Under the pieces are notes generated by a model, which made no database searches, was not told where the DNA came from, and saw nothing but the letters and a program-made list of their open reading frames with translations. DNA of 64,000 nucleotides from Adenanthera pavonina (taxonomy: Eukaryota > Streptophyta > Magnoliopsida > Fabales > Fabaceae): positions 9,444,001-9,508,000 of the forward strand of contig JAIVEN010000013.1 of NCBI GenBank assembly GCA_026686845.1. Reading direction: 5' to 3'. Positions 1 through 11,345 of the stretch are shown piece by piece (position 1 is the first letter of the stretch; the number at the start of each line of letters is the position of its first letter). Both the position numbers and the translations under genes were made by a program.

Positions 1-419
1 TGCTTTTCGAGCCTCTTGTAAACCGCATTAAATCCTATAAAGGCTTTCGGAACACTATAGAGTATTCTTGGATGGTATGGCCAACCAAATTACAGAGATT
101 GCAACGGAAAATTCTCACTCATTATTTTGAGCATTCACCTAGATAACTCACTTATTATCTAGCTCTACCTTCATATTTTGTATTAGTGGCAAACGAGGGT
201 TGATGTGAACACGAACTCTGAGGAAGTTAAGATTGCTGTAAAAAATAAGCTGATCATGGTTATTGAAAGTAGCATCACCAACTATGTCTCCAAGTATACT
301 AGCAACATCTGCATTGTGATAATCCCAAGGTAAACCCCAGAACTATACCCACATAGGAAAGCTCTCTGTAACATCCATAAATTTCCATATCTGATTTTTA
401 ATATGGTTTATGTTTAGAA

Positions 420-975
420 TATGAGGAATGAAGATATACACTGAATAAAGATATACAATGAATTATGATTTCAATAAGTTACATTGAATTCTGATGAGCA
501 TACACTGAATGGAGGTATATAATAAACATTGATTTCAATAAGTTACATTGAATTCTAATGACCATACACTGAATGAAGATATACAATGAATAGTGGTTTA
601 AATGAGTTACATTGAATTCTGATGAGTATACACTGAATGAAGGTATATAATAAATAGTAGTTTCAATGAGTTACATTGAATTATGATGAGTATACATTGG
701 ATAAAGGTATACAATAAATAGTGATTTTAATGAGTTACATTAAATTCTAATGAGTATACACTGTATGAATGTATACAATAAATAGTGGTTTTAATGAGTT
801 ACATTGAATTCTTATGAGTATACACTGAATGAATGTATACAATAAATAGTAGTTTCAATGAGTTACATTGAATTCTTATGAGTATACACTGAATGCAGAT
901 ATATAATGAATAGTGGTTTTAATGAGTTACATTAAATTATGATTAATAAACATTGAATGAAAGTATACAATGAAT
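420..975 (+). repeat. 64-bp minisatellite in the U3 of the solo LTR
   Basis: About eight to nine imperfect head-to-tail copies of a 64-bp unit. Each contains GAGTTACATTGAATTCTGAT, then GTATACACTGAATGAAGGT, then an ATAAATAGTGGTTT segment. Adjacent copies differ at only a few positions. The array ends roughly 30 bp before the TATA box, the position expected for repeated U3 enhancer modules. Confidence 0.85.
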
Positions 976-1006
976 TGATGATACTTGTTGGTCAAGACAT
1001 CAACAC

Positions 1007-1014
1007 TATAAATA
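1007..1014 (+). promoter_or_regulatory. TATA box of the solo LTR
   Basis: TATAAATA follows the minisatellite. About 30 bp further on, a purine-rich GAGAGTGAGAG stretch begins, as in a transcribed R region or leader. The assignment is positional. Confidence 0.5.
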
Positions 1015-1399
1015 CCCCTCTCATTTCTTCATTTCAACACATCACTAGTTGAGAGTGAGAGTTGGGAGTAAGTGAGAGAAAGAGAAAGCCAAGGAAGAGA
1101 AAGAGAGTGTGAGTGAAAGAGAAGGAAAAAGAAGGAAGGCAGGCTGTTTAGCTCAGAATATTTTTCGATTGAGGTAGTATATTATTTATTTCATGCATTT
1201 TCTGTGAATTAATTATGGATGTTATGTGATATTATTGGATGATTTGTTTCAATACAAATATTTTGAAATGCTATGGATGTCTAGTATTAAGAGGAAACTC
1301 TGCTGAAATTTTTATAGAAGCATGAAATATGAGTTATTTGGTTATTTGCATAACTACCTGATTATGAGCATGATTTGTATGAATGGATAAATATACTAC

Positions 1400-1419
1400 T
1401 GAGATTTCCCCAAATCTCA
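1400..1419 (+). other. LTR hairpin, TGAGATTT stem
   Basis: TGAGATTT-CCCC-AAATCTCA forms a perfect 8-bp stem with a 4-nt loop, preceded by CTAC and followed by CACCC. The same block, with different stem bases, occurs in other LTRs of the window (24471, 37781, 48190, 49982, 51845). Confidence 0.6.
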
Positions 1420-1990
1420 CACCCAATGACTAACAATGGTAGGGCCAAATACAAGCAAAGGCAAATGCAAGGAGGTGTTTAACTAAGAGGAAGCAGATTA
1501 GAAGATATTATTTTAGACTAGAATTAATGTATTAAGTTATAGTAATATGTTTTAATTATGATTCCTATCTTGGATACTTGTTGGCTTTACTGTTCTGGAA
1601 CATTAGAAAGATAATTACAATTTGATTGGCTTGAATATTAATAAGTTAAGTTATCGTCTTTTGAGCAACTCAATTTTGAAAAGTTTATAAAGTTTAATTG
1701 TTCTAGACTTTTAATTTTCCGCTAGACATATAAAGTATGATCAAAAGCCTAGTAAGTTAAGGTATTACACTCTCCATCTGGATTTCTCTAAGGTTAGTAT
1801 TGGGAACCCAGCGATCGGCGACCAACAAAGAGTTGACAATAAACCAAACTCCATTTTTAACAACAAAGTCTCGATCTTCCATGAATTGAAAGCTGATTAA
1901 AAAGAAGCAACCGGCCTTACCCTCAATCGTAAAACTACCTTGATGGCGCCATGCAGAATGAAGTTTAGTTGCTGACTTCTTGATATAGTG

Positions 1991-2640
1991 AAATCATGGA
2001 CATCAATGAGGATGACTATAGCGTAGGAAAAGAGGAAACTGCGAGAGTTTTCCAGTGAGGAAGGACAAAACGAAGCACCAGCTTGAACATACTGTCCAAA
2101 AACTTGGGGAGCCGAGATAAAGCACGATGATGAAAGAAGAAATAGAAAGACAAACACGTAGCACAAAGAGAGATAGAACACCAGGAAGACAACGCCGACG
2201 GACAAAGACAAGGAAAACCAGAGCCTGGGAGGAGGATACCTAGCCCAAGACAAAGAAGAAGAGCAATAGAGAAGGTCTTAATCAGGAAGAGACCAATAGA
2301 CATGAGAAACGAGGCCAAAGGGGTACATCAATACCTAGAGGCTGGAAGGGGGAAGAAACAAAGAAGTCATTGTGATAGAGCAAAAAAACATTGAGGAGAA
2401 GCAAACCAAGCCCAATAACACAAAAACACAAACAAGGAAGATAACGCCACAGGAAGAAAGAGAGCAAGATTGGCTGATAAGATAGTGGAGATAATAGAGC
2501 ATGCTGAGAAGAGCCAACCAGAAGGGAAATAGGGCACAGCTATGCAGTAGACACAAGCAAAGAGAAAGAAAAGGAATATTAAACGCTAGGGCAGTAGAGG
2601 CTAGATAAAATGTATAGTCCTCCAAAAATATATGTTATAA
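1991..2640 (-). other. Pyrimidine-rich leader, probably LINE 5' region
   Basis: On the minus strand this is CT-rich DNA immediately upstream of the DUF4283 reading frame. Several overlapping open frames are hydrophobic and low-complexity with no recognisable domain; they look like by-products of C/T-rich composition. It is best read as the 5' untranslated or promoter part of the LINE-like unit. Confidence 0.4.
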
Positions 2641-3367
2641 TATAAGTAACATTTGATAATTTCTAGGTATTAAATATTTTTTTTCTTATTTTGTACTTAC
2701 ATATAATTAAAAATAAAAGAGATAGCAAACTTTAAATGTAATACATTAAATATGGTATTATTGGAAAATAATATATTTTTTTATATATTTAATGAGTAAA
2801 AGTACCATTAGTTCCTATTCATTCTAGTATACGTTATAAAATATTTTATATCAATTACACTCATATTAAGAAAATCATTTTTTACCTAAAATTAATGCAA
2901 AAAATGCCAACATTTCACATTTTATCCTTGCTAAATATCTCATTATATTATTATTGTAGAGTTATAAATGAAGAGTAAGGAAAAATTAAAGATAGGGGTA
3001 AAATGGGAAGAAAAATATTCAATACCCTATATTTTAAATCAGAAACTTGTTATACAAAACACCCTATAATATAAATTGGAGGCAGTATGCAATTAGTTAA
3101 ATAGTACTTATATTTTGAATAGTTGAAAGTAGATAAGAAAACCAAGATTATTAAGTAAAGAGGAGCATAGACGAAGAAAAGTGAAGAATGAAGCGACGCA
3201 ATCTCTTCTCTAGAGAGAGGGAACTTTTTCTCTCACTAGGAGCCCACCAAAGGATTTAGCATGTGAATAATAACATGATAACTAAAATAATTTTAAAGGC
3301 ATGTTATTTGTACAATCAATTTAAAATAACTATTTATAAGAACAGATGTCATTGGATATCTAATACA
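2641..3367. other. AT-rich spacer, no gene seen
   Basis: Strongly AT-rich with long T and A runs. No coding potential, RNA gene or terminal-repeat structure was recognised. The last five bases before the next element (TTTTC, 3368-3372) are its left target duplication. Confidence 0.5.
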
Positions 3368-3372
3368 TTTTC

Positions 3373-3651
3373 TGAAATAGATGTAACTCCTCTCCTTCAT
3401 TAAACTCATGTAACCCCCTCTCCTCCATTAAACTCATGTAACCCTACAACCCTTCCATAATTTCCTGATAATGGAGTTTGTAACTCCCATAACCCCCCCT
3501 TGAGTTAATGTATTCATTTTAATTACCTTTAATTTTATGTTGCATTCTAAACACTATATATGGGACCATTGTATGAGAATGGAAGGCATTCAGAAATCAA
3601 CCAAATTTTTCTATCAATTGAGTTTGTGTGTTTCTCTTCGTTTCTGAGCCA
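3373..3651 (+). repeat. 5' LTR of the Ty3/gypsy element
   Basis: Starts TGAAATAGATG and ends GAGCCA. Two short direct copies of a TGTAAC..CTCC..ATTAAACTCA unit (about 32 bp) lie at 3382-3436. From 3437 on it matches the 3' LTR at 8386-8600 base for base in length (215 bp). Confidence 0.85.
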
Positions 3652-3654
3652 TTT

Positions 3655-3665
3655 TGGTATCAGAG
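3655..3665 (+). other. Primer-binding site, initiator Met-tRNA
   Basis: TGGTATCAGAG lies three bases after the LTR end. This is the standard plant primer-binding site complementary to the 3' end of initiator Met-tRNA. Confidence 0.8.
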
Positions 3666-4039
3666 AAGGTGAGAGAGTGTCCAGGAGCTTCGTAGAGTGA
3701 GAGAGCCGTCGAAGAGTCGCCTGAAAGTGAGCAACTGCCGCCATCGGAATCCAGTTCCGGTCACTTTTTAGGGAAACGGACCTCGCCATCAAGCTCGAAA
3801 GGCCAAAAAACCTCGAACTAGAGAGTTTCGCCGCCGTCTGACACCACACGCACCCTCATGCGCCTCCATCGGAAGACCACGCGCCGTCCAGACTTCCCAC
3901 ACACCGGCCACGCACTCTGGAGGTTGAAGATGATGACGTCAGCTGCCATGTCATCCTGACCTGTCTAGTCAGTGACAGATTAGCCACCCAGTATCTGCCA
4001 CATGTCATCTTTGGCACGTCACGCTGCCCAGTCATCCAA

Positions 4040-4330
4040 ACTTCTCATATTTATAGTTTGACCCCCTAAATTTTTTTCATATTTATATTTTGGCCCTTAT
4101 ACTTTTTGTATTTGTATTTTGGCCCCTTAAACTTTTCAAAATTTCATTTTCACCCATTTATTTCCTAAAAATTGCAATTGTGCCCCTAAACTTTTTGAAA
4201 TTGCAATTTTGGCCCCCTATTTTTCCAAAATTACATTTCCACCTCACATTTTCTTAAAATTCCTTTTTCCCCCTACACCCCAACAAATTACCTTTTCACC
4301 CTTATACTTTTAATTGTTTTTGCCTAAGTC
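4040..4330 (+). repeat. Degenerate short repeats in the element leader
   Basis: Roughly 30-bp degenerate units of the type TTTGGCCCCTTAAACTTTT / AATTGCAATTT repeat through the leader between the primer site and gag. They look like slippage-generated low-complexity sequence with no coding potential. Confidence 0.5.
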
Positions 4331-4361
4331 CTAACCTTCCAGAAAAGGCGGAAAAAAAAGA

Positions 4362-5290
4362 ATGCCTCCAAGACACAGGAATGTACAAGACGTTGCAATG
4401 GATGAGATGAGACGAGACGTCAAATACAACAATTGGAAGCTACCGTAGAATTGCAGTGAGCTTTGCTAGAAACTCGTAGAGAAAACCCAGAAGGTGATTT
4501 GGATAGCAGCAGTTCATCATCCATTGACAATCACGGCCGACCTCAACAACAACCATTCCGCTCTAGTGCATCAAAGTAGAAATTCCGAAATTTGAGGGAA
4601 GACTCCAGCCAGACGAGTTTGTAGATTGGCTTCAAACATTTGAGTGAGTTTTTGAATACAAGGAGATTCCAGACAGATAGAAAGTCAAGATAGTTGCTCT
4701 TAAACTCAAGAAGCATGCTTCTATATGGTGGGAAAATCTCAAACGGAAGCGAGTACGAGAGGGAAAGCGCAAGATTGAGACTTGGGAGAAAATGAGATGA
4801 CAGCTCATCAGGAAGTTCCTACTGAAGCATTACTACCAGGATAATTTTATCCAACTGCAGAATCTTCGATAGAGGTCCTTGTCTGTAGAAGAATTCACCA
4901 GAAAATTTGAAAAACTTATGATGAAGTGTGACATACAGGAGAAGGAGGAGCTAACGATAGCTCATTATCTTGTAGGGTTAAACGCTAACATTAGTCATCC
5001 AGTCCAGCTTCAGCAGTATTGGACTTTGGATGATGTGATTCGCCTAGCCATCCGTATCAAGAAACAAACACCCAAGAGGCCTTCTTATCAACCTTCTTCC
5101 TCTAGGGGTTATTTTGATGGTCGTAAGGCAGAATTTCAGCAGCCCACTTCATCAGGCAAGCCGCAGTCGAGCACTACGCGCAAGTCTCCACCAAATACTG
5201 TCAAGGAATCTGGCTCTAAAGCACCCCGATGCTTTAAATACCAAGGATTTGGTCACATCGCCTCAGACTATCTTACTCGGAGGGTTATCA
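4362..5290 (+). pseudogene. gag: gag (capsid/nucleocapsid) remnant
   Basis: Starts at an ATG reading MPPRHRNVQD. Recognisable gag blocks follow: an FEGRLQPDEFVDWLQTFE stretch near 4590, an ASIWWENL block near 4715, and EEFTRKFEKLMMKCDI near 4890. At about 5228-5280 the zinc knuckle reads CFKYQGFGHIASDYLTR: two of the CCHC cysteines have become tyrosine (TGC to TAC, a G-to-A change). In-frame stops occur near 4465, 4580, 4645, 4798 and 4872, mostly explained by single transitions. Family role: particle shell and RNA binding. This copy is dead. Confidence 0.8.
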
Positions 5291-8200
5291 CCATTAGGGA
5301 AGCGCAAGTTTATGAAGCACCTAAGGAAGATGAAGAGGAGACTACATTTTATGAAGCCGAACCAGTATATGATGAGGAGATTACTCCTGTAGATCAGGGA
5401 GAGGCTTTAGTAATCAGACGAAGTCTATATGCAGCTGTAGTTAAGGAAGAACCCTGGCTACGATGTAACATTTTTCACACCCGTTGCACTGCCCAGGGCA
5501 AAGTTTGTAATGTCATTATTGACAGTGAGAGCTGTGAAAATGTAGTTTCTGACTACATGGTGCAGAAATTGAAACTACCAACGCATGACCATCCGCATCC
5601 TTACAAGCTTCACTGGCTTAATACTGGAAGTGAGGTAAAAGTCTCTAAGCAATGCCTTGTTACTTTTTCTATTGGGAACATATATTGTGACGATGTTTTG
5701 TGTGATGTTGTTCCCATGGATGCATGCCACCTTCTTTTAGGGAGATCATGGCAATATGATCGATATGCTCTGCATGATGGACGTACAAATACCTACTCTT
5801 TCACTAAAGACGATGTCAAGATCAAGTTAGCACCCCTACTGCCTAGTGAGTTTAGTAAAGCCTCGATAGAAGCTAAACCATTGGTGACTTTGATGACCAA
5901 GGAAGAGTTCAAGGTAATGAAAGATAAGACCCAGATGATGAGTTTCATACTAGTACTCGAGGCGAACAGTGAGTCCACCATATCACCAGGAGTTATGCCC
6001 TTATTATCTGAGTTTCCAAATGTGATAGCTAATGAGATACCACCCATGAGAGACATACAGCACGCCATTGATTTTGTTTCGGGAGCAGTCATTCCTAACA
6101 AGCCTGTTTATAGGATGAGCCCTTAGGAACATGCCAAAGTACAACAACAAGTTGAGGAGCTACTGAAGAAAGGGCTGGTTCGGGAAAGTGTTAGCCCTTG
6201 TACTGTATCTGTTCTGTTAGTACCCAAGAAAGATGGGAGTTGGAGAATGTGCATTGATTGTCGAGCTGTTAACAAAATTACTATCAAGTATCAGTTTCCG
6301 ATACCACAACTCGATGATATGTTAGACCAGCTGTATGGTGCCACTACCTTTTCCAAGATTGACCTTTATAGTGGGTATCACCAAATTCGGATTCGGCCAG
6401 GGGATGAATGGAAGACCGCCTTCAAGACAAGAGATGACTTGTATGAGTGGAACGTGATGCCTTTTGGATTAACCAATGCCCATAACACATTCATGCGCCT
6501 GATGAATCAGGTATTGCGACCTTTCACTGGCAAATTTGTTGTTGTTTACTTTGACGACATTCTTATTTACAGCAAGAGTCAGGAAGAACACTTTGATCAC
6601 ATACAGCAAGTCTTGCAAGCTTTGCGAGACCAAAAGCTTTTTGCCAACCTAAAGAAGTGCACCTTTCTCGCCAATGAAGTTGTTTTCTTGGGGTACATCA
6701 TCACTACAGAAGGTGTTCGAGTTGATCCAAGTAAAATTGAAGCCATTAATAGTTGGCCAGTTCCAAGATCTCTTCAGGAAGTTCGAAGCTTCCACGGATT
6801 AACTTCTTTCTACAGGAGATTCATTCACAATTTTAGCTCTATTGTAGCACCCCTCACAGATTGCACCAAGGGAGACAAATTTCAGTGGACAGAGCAAGCT
6901 CATAGGAGTTTTGAGGAGCTAAAGAAGTGGTTGACTGAAGCTCCCGTCCTAGCTCTTCCAAATTTTGACCAGGTGTTCGAGGTTAGCTGTGATGCCTCCA
7001 ACACTGGGATTGGGGCTGTCTTAAGCTAGGAAGGTCATCCCATTGCCTTTTTCAGTGAGAAATTCAATGATGCCAAACTCAGGTATTCTACTTATGATAA
7101 AGAATTCTATGCCGTTGTCCGAGCTCTGCAACATTAAAGTCACTATCTCTTGAGCAAAGAGTTCATACTTTTTTCGGATCATGAAGCTCTAAAGTATTTG
7201 AATTCTCAACAAAAGATCAGCCGAAAACATGCCTATTGGAGTGAAATCTTGCAGTCTTGTCCCTTCCTCATTAAGCACAAGGCTGGTATTTTAAACTCTG
7301 TAGCTGATGCTCTTAGCCGTCGACATATGTTACTAACAACAATGCAGGCCAAAGTTGTTAGTTTTGATCTTGTCAAAGAGCTGTACTCGGATGACCCTTA
7401 TTTTTGTGGAGTGTGGGAAGCTACTGCCGATCAATCGTTCCACCAGTATTACCGACATGATGGGTTTCTATTCCAAGGTAAAAATCTATGCATTCCTCAG
7501 GGTTCTTTGAGGGAAGCAATAATTTGGAAAGCTCACGATGGAGGATTAGCTGGTCATTTTGGTAGAGACAAGACAATTAATCTGGTCAAAGAGAATTTCT
7601 ATTGGCCAAGGCTTGAACGAGATGTCAACCGGCATATATAGCGATGCCGAATATGTCATTTGGCTAAGACGAAAGGGCAAAATACAAGATTATACATGCC
7701 ACTGCCGATTCCAGAAGCACCGTGGGAAGATGTGAGCATGGATTTTATTCTTGGTTTACCCCGAACACAGAGGCAAAAAGATTCAATCATGGTTGTTGTG
7801 GATTGATTTTCGAAAGATGACCCATTTTATTCCATGCCAGAAAACTAATGATGCAGTTCAAGTTGCAGATTTGTGCTTTAAAGAGATTGTCCGTATCCAT
7901 GGCATTCCTAAGTCTATCACCTCTGATCGTGATGTCAAGTTTCTTAGCCATTTTTGGCGGATGTTATGGAAGAAGATGGGAACTAAGCTCCAATTTAGCA
8001 GTGTTGGCCATCCACAGACGGATGGACAAACTGAAGCTATTAACAGAGTTTTGGGAAATCTTCTTTGAAGTTTCCTGGGGAAGAATTTGAAGCAGTAGGA
8101 CCTTGTTCTTGCTCAAGTTGAATTTGCCTACAATAATTCTGTTAATCAAGCAACTGGAAAATGTCCGTTTGAAGTTGTTTACGGCACTCATCCCCTTAGT

Positions 8201-8385
8201 CCACTAGACTTGACCCCTTTACTCGATAAGCAGCAGTATAGTTCTGATGCAGATCAAAGGGCTAAGAAAATCAAGAAGTTGCATGAACAAGTTCGTGAAA
8301 GAATACAGAAGCAGAATTTCAAACTCAAGACACAGCAAGACAAGCATCAGAAGCAACAAATCTTTAATGTGGGAGACTTGGTTTA
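5291..8385 (+). pseudogene. pol: pol remnant: protease, RT, RNase H, integrase (C-end deleted)
   Basis: Protease: the active-site triad near 5520 reads DSE instead of DSG, expected to abolish catalysis. RT: 6247-7029 is open, with PFGLTNA, the catalytic YFDDI at about 6547, and the SFHGLTSFYRRFI connection. RNase H: about 6990-7320, with a TAG after GAVLS and a stop at HYLL, ending in VADALSRR. Integrase: HHCC region about 7530-7680 with a TAG, then the core with VVVD-stop-FSK near 7800, a one-base A-run insertion near 7815, then ITSDRD and GHPQTDGQTEAIN. Translation reaches NVGDLVYV at about 8385 and there enters LTR sequence, so the integrase C-terminus and the polypurine tract are missing. 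Confidence 0.85.
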
Positions 8386-8600
8386 TGTAACCCTACAACC
8401 CCTCCATAATTTCCTAATAATGGAGTTTGTAACTCCCATAACCCCCCCTTGAGTTAATGTATTCATTTTAATTACCTTTAATTTTATGTTGCATTCTAAA
8501 CACTATATATAGGACCATTGTATGAGAATGGAAGGCATTTAGAAATCAACTAAGTTTTTCTATCAATTGAGTTTGTGTGTTTCTCTTCGTTTCTAAGCCA
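8386..8600 (+). repeat. 3' LTR, missing its first 64 bp
   Basis: Corresponds to 3437-3651 of the 5' LTR with the same length and ends TAAGCCA, followed by the TTTTC target duplication. The first 64 bp present in the 5' LTR are absent because the deletion joins integrase codons to the ATGTAACCC of the LTR. Confidence 0.85.
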
Positions 8601-8605
8601 TTTTC

Positions 8606-8844
8606 TATGAACAATTGACCACTAAACCCATCTGTATTTTCGCAAATCATTATTTCCTTTCTAAAATGATTTTCCAAGTTTTTTCTTAAAATTTTAGTGA
8701 TAACTCCTTGGTTTTTGTTTAGAAAGCCAATTTTTTTTGTTACCTTTTTTCTTAATTTTATCCTCAATTGAAGTGGAAGAATCATTAGGGCACAAAATAC
8801 TAGGTGGAAGTGATATAAATTGGTTTATAATATGATATGTGGTG
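8606..8844. other. Spacer without gene
   Basis: AT-rich single-copy-looking DNA between the retrotransposon and the duplicated block. No feature recognised. Confidence 0.4.
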
Positions 8845-11345
8845 ATATGAAATTTTAAAATAATTATAAAATTTATTAGAAAAATAAAAGTTAGAAATGA
8901 AAAACATGATCAAAAGATATTTCATATCCAAATAATTTAATGTGCAAATAATAACACAGTTACACAATTATTTTTTAATTGATTTATCATTATATTTAAC
9001 TATATGTAAGTATATCTAATTTTTGGAAACTTCTATAAAACTCCTTAAGCAGTAAATATGCTAAGAAATATGAAATATATATAAATGATACATATGTTCA
9101 AAATAATGTTGATTAATAGCATCTCATAAGATTTAGTTATTCTAATTATTATAAATCTATTATATATTATAAGGAAGAAATCGAAACCACGATGTGTCGT
9201 GATTTCAGTCATCCATATTATCGTATTGACTATGAAAAAAGTTAGCCCCACATATTTCAAATAATATTTATTTTCTTATATATTTTCAATTTTTTAAAAA
9301 ATTTGATATGATGATAATTATGGAAATATAAATTATATAAAATTTGTGAAAAAAATCATGATTTGATTATCTAGTATAAGATAAACATGGAAATAAGAAT
9401 AAGATATATATATATATTTGTAAAAAATATGATTTGATTATCTAAATCTACAATGAGATCCATTTAAATCTATATTATGTTATTCTCTTTCCACAACTGT
9501 AAAATCGCTTTTAGTTTTGAAAACACACGAAAGTAAGAATTCATTCTCATTAGTAGTGCTGCTAGGCTAGTTACGCAAAGCCCTCAATAGCTTTTGAATT
9601 TTATATTGTAAATCAATATATCCAAACTCTCTTATTTTTGTGAAATTGTTTTATATTTTGTTTTGGATTTGATAGGTAGATGAAAAAAGTTAAGCCATGG
9701 AGCATCAACCGTTTTGAGCAAGTTGTCCTCTACAAATATCTCGTGGTTAAAAGAGTTGCTTTCCACCAAGTTTGATACTGACTATAACATATATTGGTGG
9801 GATGACGTAATTAATAGATATATTTATATAATATAAGTGTGCAGTGCACCCCTAATTCTAATTATCATATGCAATTTATAAAAAGAGCAATATATAAATT
9901 TTCATGGTCAATAAGCAATAGATTTTCCATTATGAATGACTTTTATTTTCTATATCTTATAAGTACTACTAATAATTTTAGTTGTTAATCTTAGATTAAC
10001 AGAATTGTCTAGAAGGTTAAGTGATGAGGTGTAAAAAAAAGATCTATATAGCTCAATGTAGTTTGATAATTAGATATTGATTTATGTTATTTCTATGTGT
10101 TGTTTTACGATGAATTCGCATGAGAATTTTTTTAATATAATAGTTTTACAATTATAATTCGTAAAATGTATTTAATATTTATATTTCTTGTATATTTTTA
10201 CACACATATATATAGTTTGATTTCATAAGTAATTTCTTAAGTTTTTAGTGCATCCTATGGGCGCAAATTCTAGTTATATATAAAATCAAATAATAGGTGT
10301 GAAGTCCGAACCTAAATCTGAGTGCAAAGTCAAAATGCTAATAGCAAACCTTAAGGCTTTGTTTAGAATAGGAGGAAAATAGGAGAAAGAAAATATTAGG
10401 AGGAAAAATAAAAAGAAACCTAAATAAGAGGGCATGTAGGTTTCTTTTTGTTTTTGCTTCAAATTTTTCTCTCCGCCATGTTTTTCCTTCAACCAAATGG
10501 AGGGTAAATTCTGTAAGAAATGTCCATATAGCTATATATCTATTTCAACATATATAATAGATAATAGATATATTTGCTACCAACTTTAATATATATTTGC
10601 TTAGTTTCAAATTCATTAGTTGTGCCATCAGGTTTTTGTTTTTTCCCCCTTTCATATACAATGTGATAAACATGCTACTCTCTCTGGTCCTTAATATAAG
10701 ACCCTTTTAACCGAATCACGCAGATTAAGAATTGTAATTAAAACTAATTAACTACCTCGATTTCTCCGAAAATTTCAACATTTTTCCAAAACTACCCTTA
10801 TTTAATCTCTTTATCTTTCTCTTTGGATACATTAAATAGGGGCATTTTTTGGAATTGTATAATAAATACTACCTCGTATATTGTAAAGGATCTTATATTT
10901 AGGACCGGGACAAAAGATCCTATATATAGGACCGGAGGGAGTATATAATTAAATGGGTAGAAGATATATATGGATGGCTGACTATCTATTTATTTTGATT
11001 GAAATTAATGTATTGAAAAAATCAATAATTAATATATATATTATTCAACCATTTCAACAGTTGACATCACCTTCCAGGGTATGATCCGAATATGATCATT
11101 TAAAAAAAATATTTAGTAGGAATTTCCCAAAAGACACGATAAGATCAACGACTTTGCTGCTTTGTTTGGGAATTGTATTTTCTCGGGATCAAACAACTTT
11201 GCCATTGACCAAAAGGAACAAAAATTTGAATTGTCTCATTTTTTTAAAGGAAAATAATATATTTCAACGAATATCTAACAATAACTACCAAAGTTACCGA
11301 AGGACAACTCGAAAAGCATGCTTTATAATATGTTTATTAATACAA
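8845..11345. repeat. Duplicated non-coding block, copy 1
   Basis: Blocks in this interval recur in the same order in 11430-14214. Landmarks: ATGAAATTTTAAAATAATTAT (8849 and 11438), ATAATAGGTGTGA (about 10290 and 11883), CAAATTCATTAGTTGT (about 10608 and 12458), and a GGAATTTCCCAAAAGACACG block (about 11119 and 14060). The interval also holds MITE 1. No coding sequence is supported; the short open frames here have no recognisable domain. Confidence 0.65.
10678..10941 (-). mobile_element. MITE copy 1 (Tc1/mariner-like, TA-flanked)
   Basis: 264 bp between two TA dinucleotides (10676-10677 and 10942-10943). The right end reads CCTATATATAGGACCGGAGG and the left end is a diverged CTCTCTCTGGTCC. 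Relative to copies 2 and 3 it lies in the opposite orientation and is the most diverged. TA duplication and CTCCCTC-type ends point to a Stowaway/mariner-type MITE. It has no coding capacity. Confidence 0.75.

Larger units (their letters stand above)
367..1769 (+). mobile_element. Solo LTR, 1403 bp, with 5-bp target duplication CTCTC
   Basis: The element starts TGTAACATCC and ends GTTAAGGTATTACA. It is flanked by CTCTC at 362-366 and CTCTC at 1770-1774. No internal region, primer-binding site or polypurine tract is present, so it is a solo LTR, presumably left by LTR-LTR recombination. It holds a U3-like tandem array (420-975), a TATA box (1007-1014), a purine-rich transcribed leader (about 1045-1140) and a stem-loop at 1400-1419 shared with other LTRs in the window. 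The termini and long length fit a Ty3/gypsy-type LTR; the class is inferred, not proven. Confidence 0.85.
1..1990 (-). pseudogene. DUF4283/CCHC ORF1-like fragment (LINE type), split by an LTR
   Basis: Read on the minus strand from about 1990 down, 1770-1960 encodes a recognisable DUF4283-like half domain (a GSFTIEGKAGCFF stretch, then a VADRWVP motif). After the intervening LTR, 366-190 continues in the same frame with FWGLPWDYHNADVASILGDIV, the usual second half. At about 60-130 there is a degenerate zinc knuckle, CNLCNLVGHTIQEYS, in which the last cysteine is replaced. One in-frame TAG lies just before the FWGLP motif, and further stops and a frameshift follow. DUF4283 plus CCHC is typical of ORF1 of plant L1-type LINEs and of related domesticated genes. 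No reverse transcriptase is visible because the fragment runs off the left edge. A nucleic-acid-binding role is family knowledge; this copy cannot make a full protein. Confidence 0.7.
3373..8600 (+). mobile_element. Ty3/gypsy (chromovirus-like) retrotransposon, internally deleted
   Basis: The element is bounded by TTTTC at 3368-3372 and 8601-8605. Order: 5' LTR, Met-tRNA primer site, leader, gag, protease, RT, RNase H, integrase. The integrase runs directly into an LTR truncated at its 5' end. RT retains PFGLTNA and YFDDI, followed by VRSFHGLTSFYRRFI, a signature of plant chromoviruses; the exact clade is uncertain because the chromodomain part is deleted. Comparable stretches of the two LTRs (215 bp) differ at about seven positions, all transitions by my reading, so the insertion is fairly young. 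The coding frame carries many stops and is not functional. Confidence 0.88.

Noticed and set aside
1897..2625. Several overlapping minus-strand open frames of 60-118 codons
   Set aside because: Hydrophobic, low-complexity translations of a CT-rich stretch with no domain, no splice signals and no conserved motif; better explained as a leader region.
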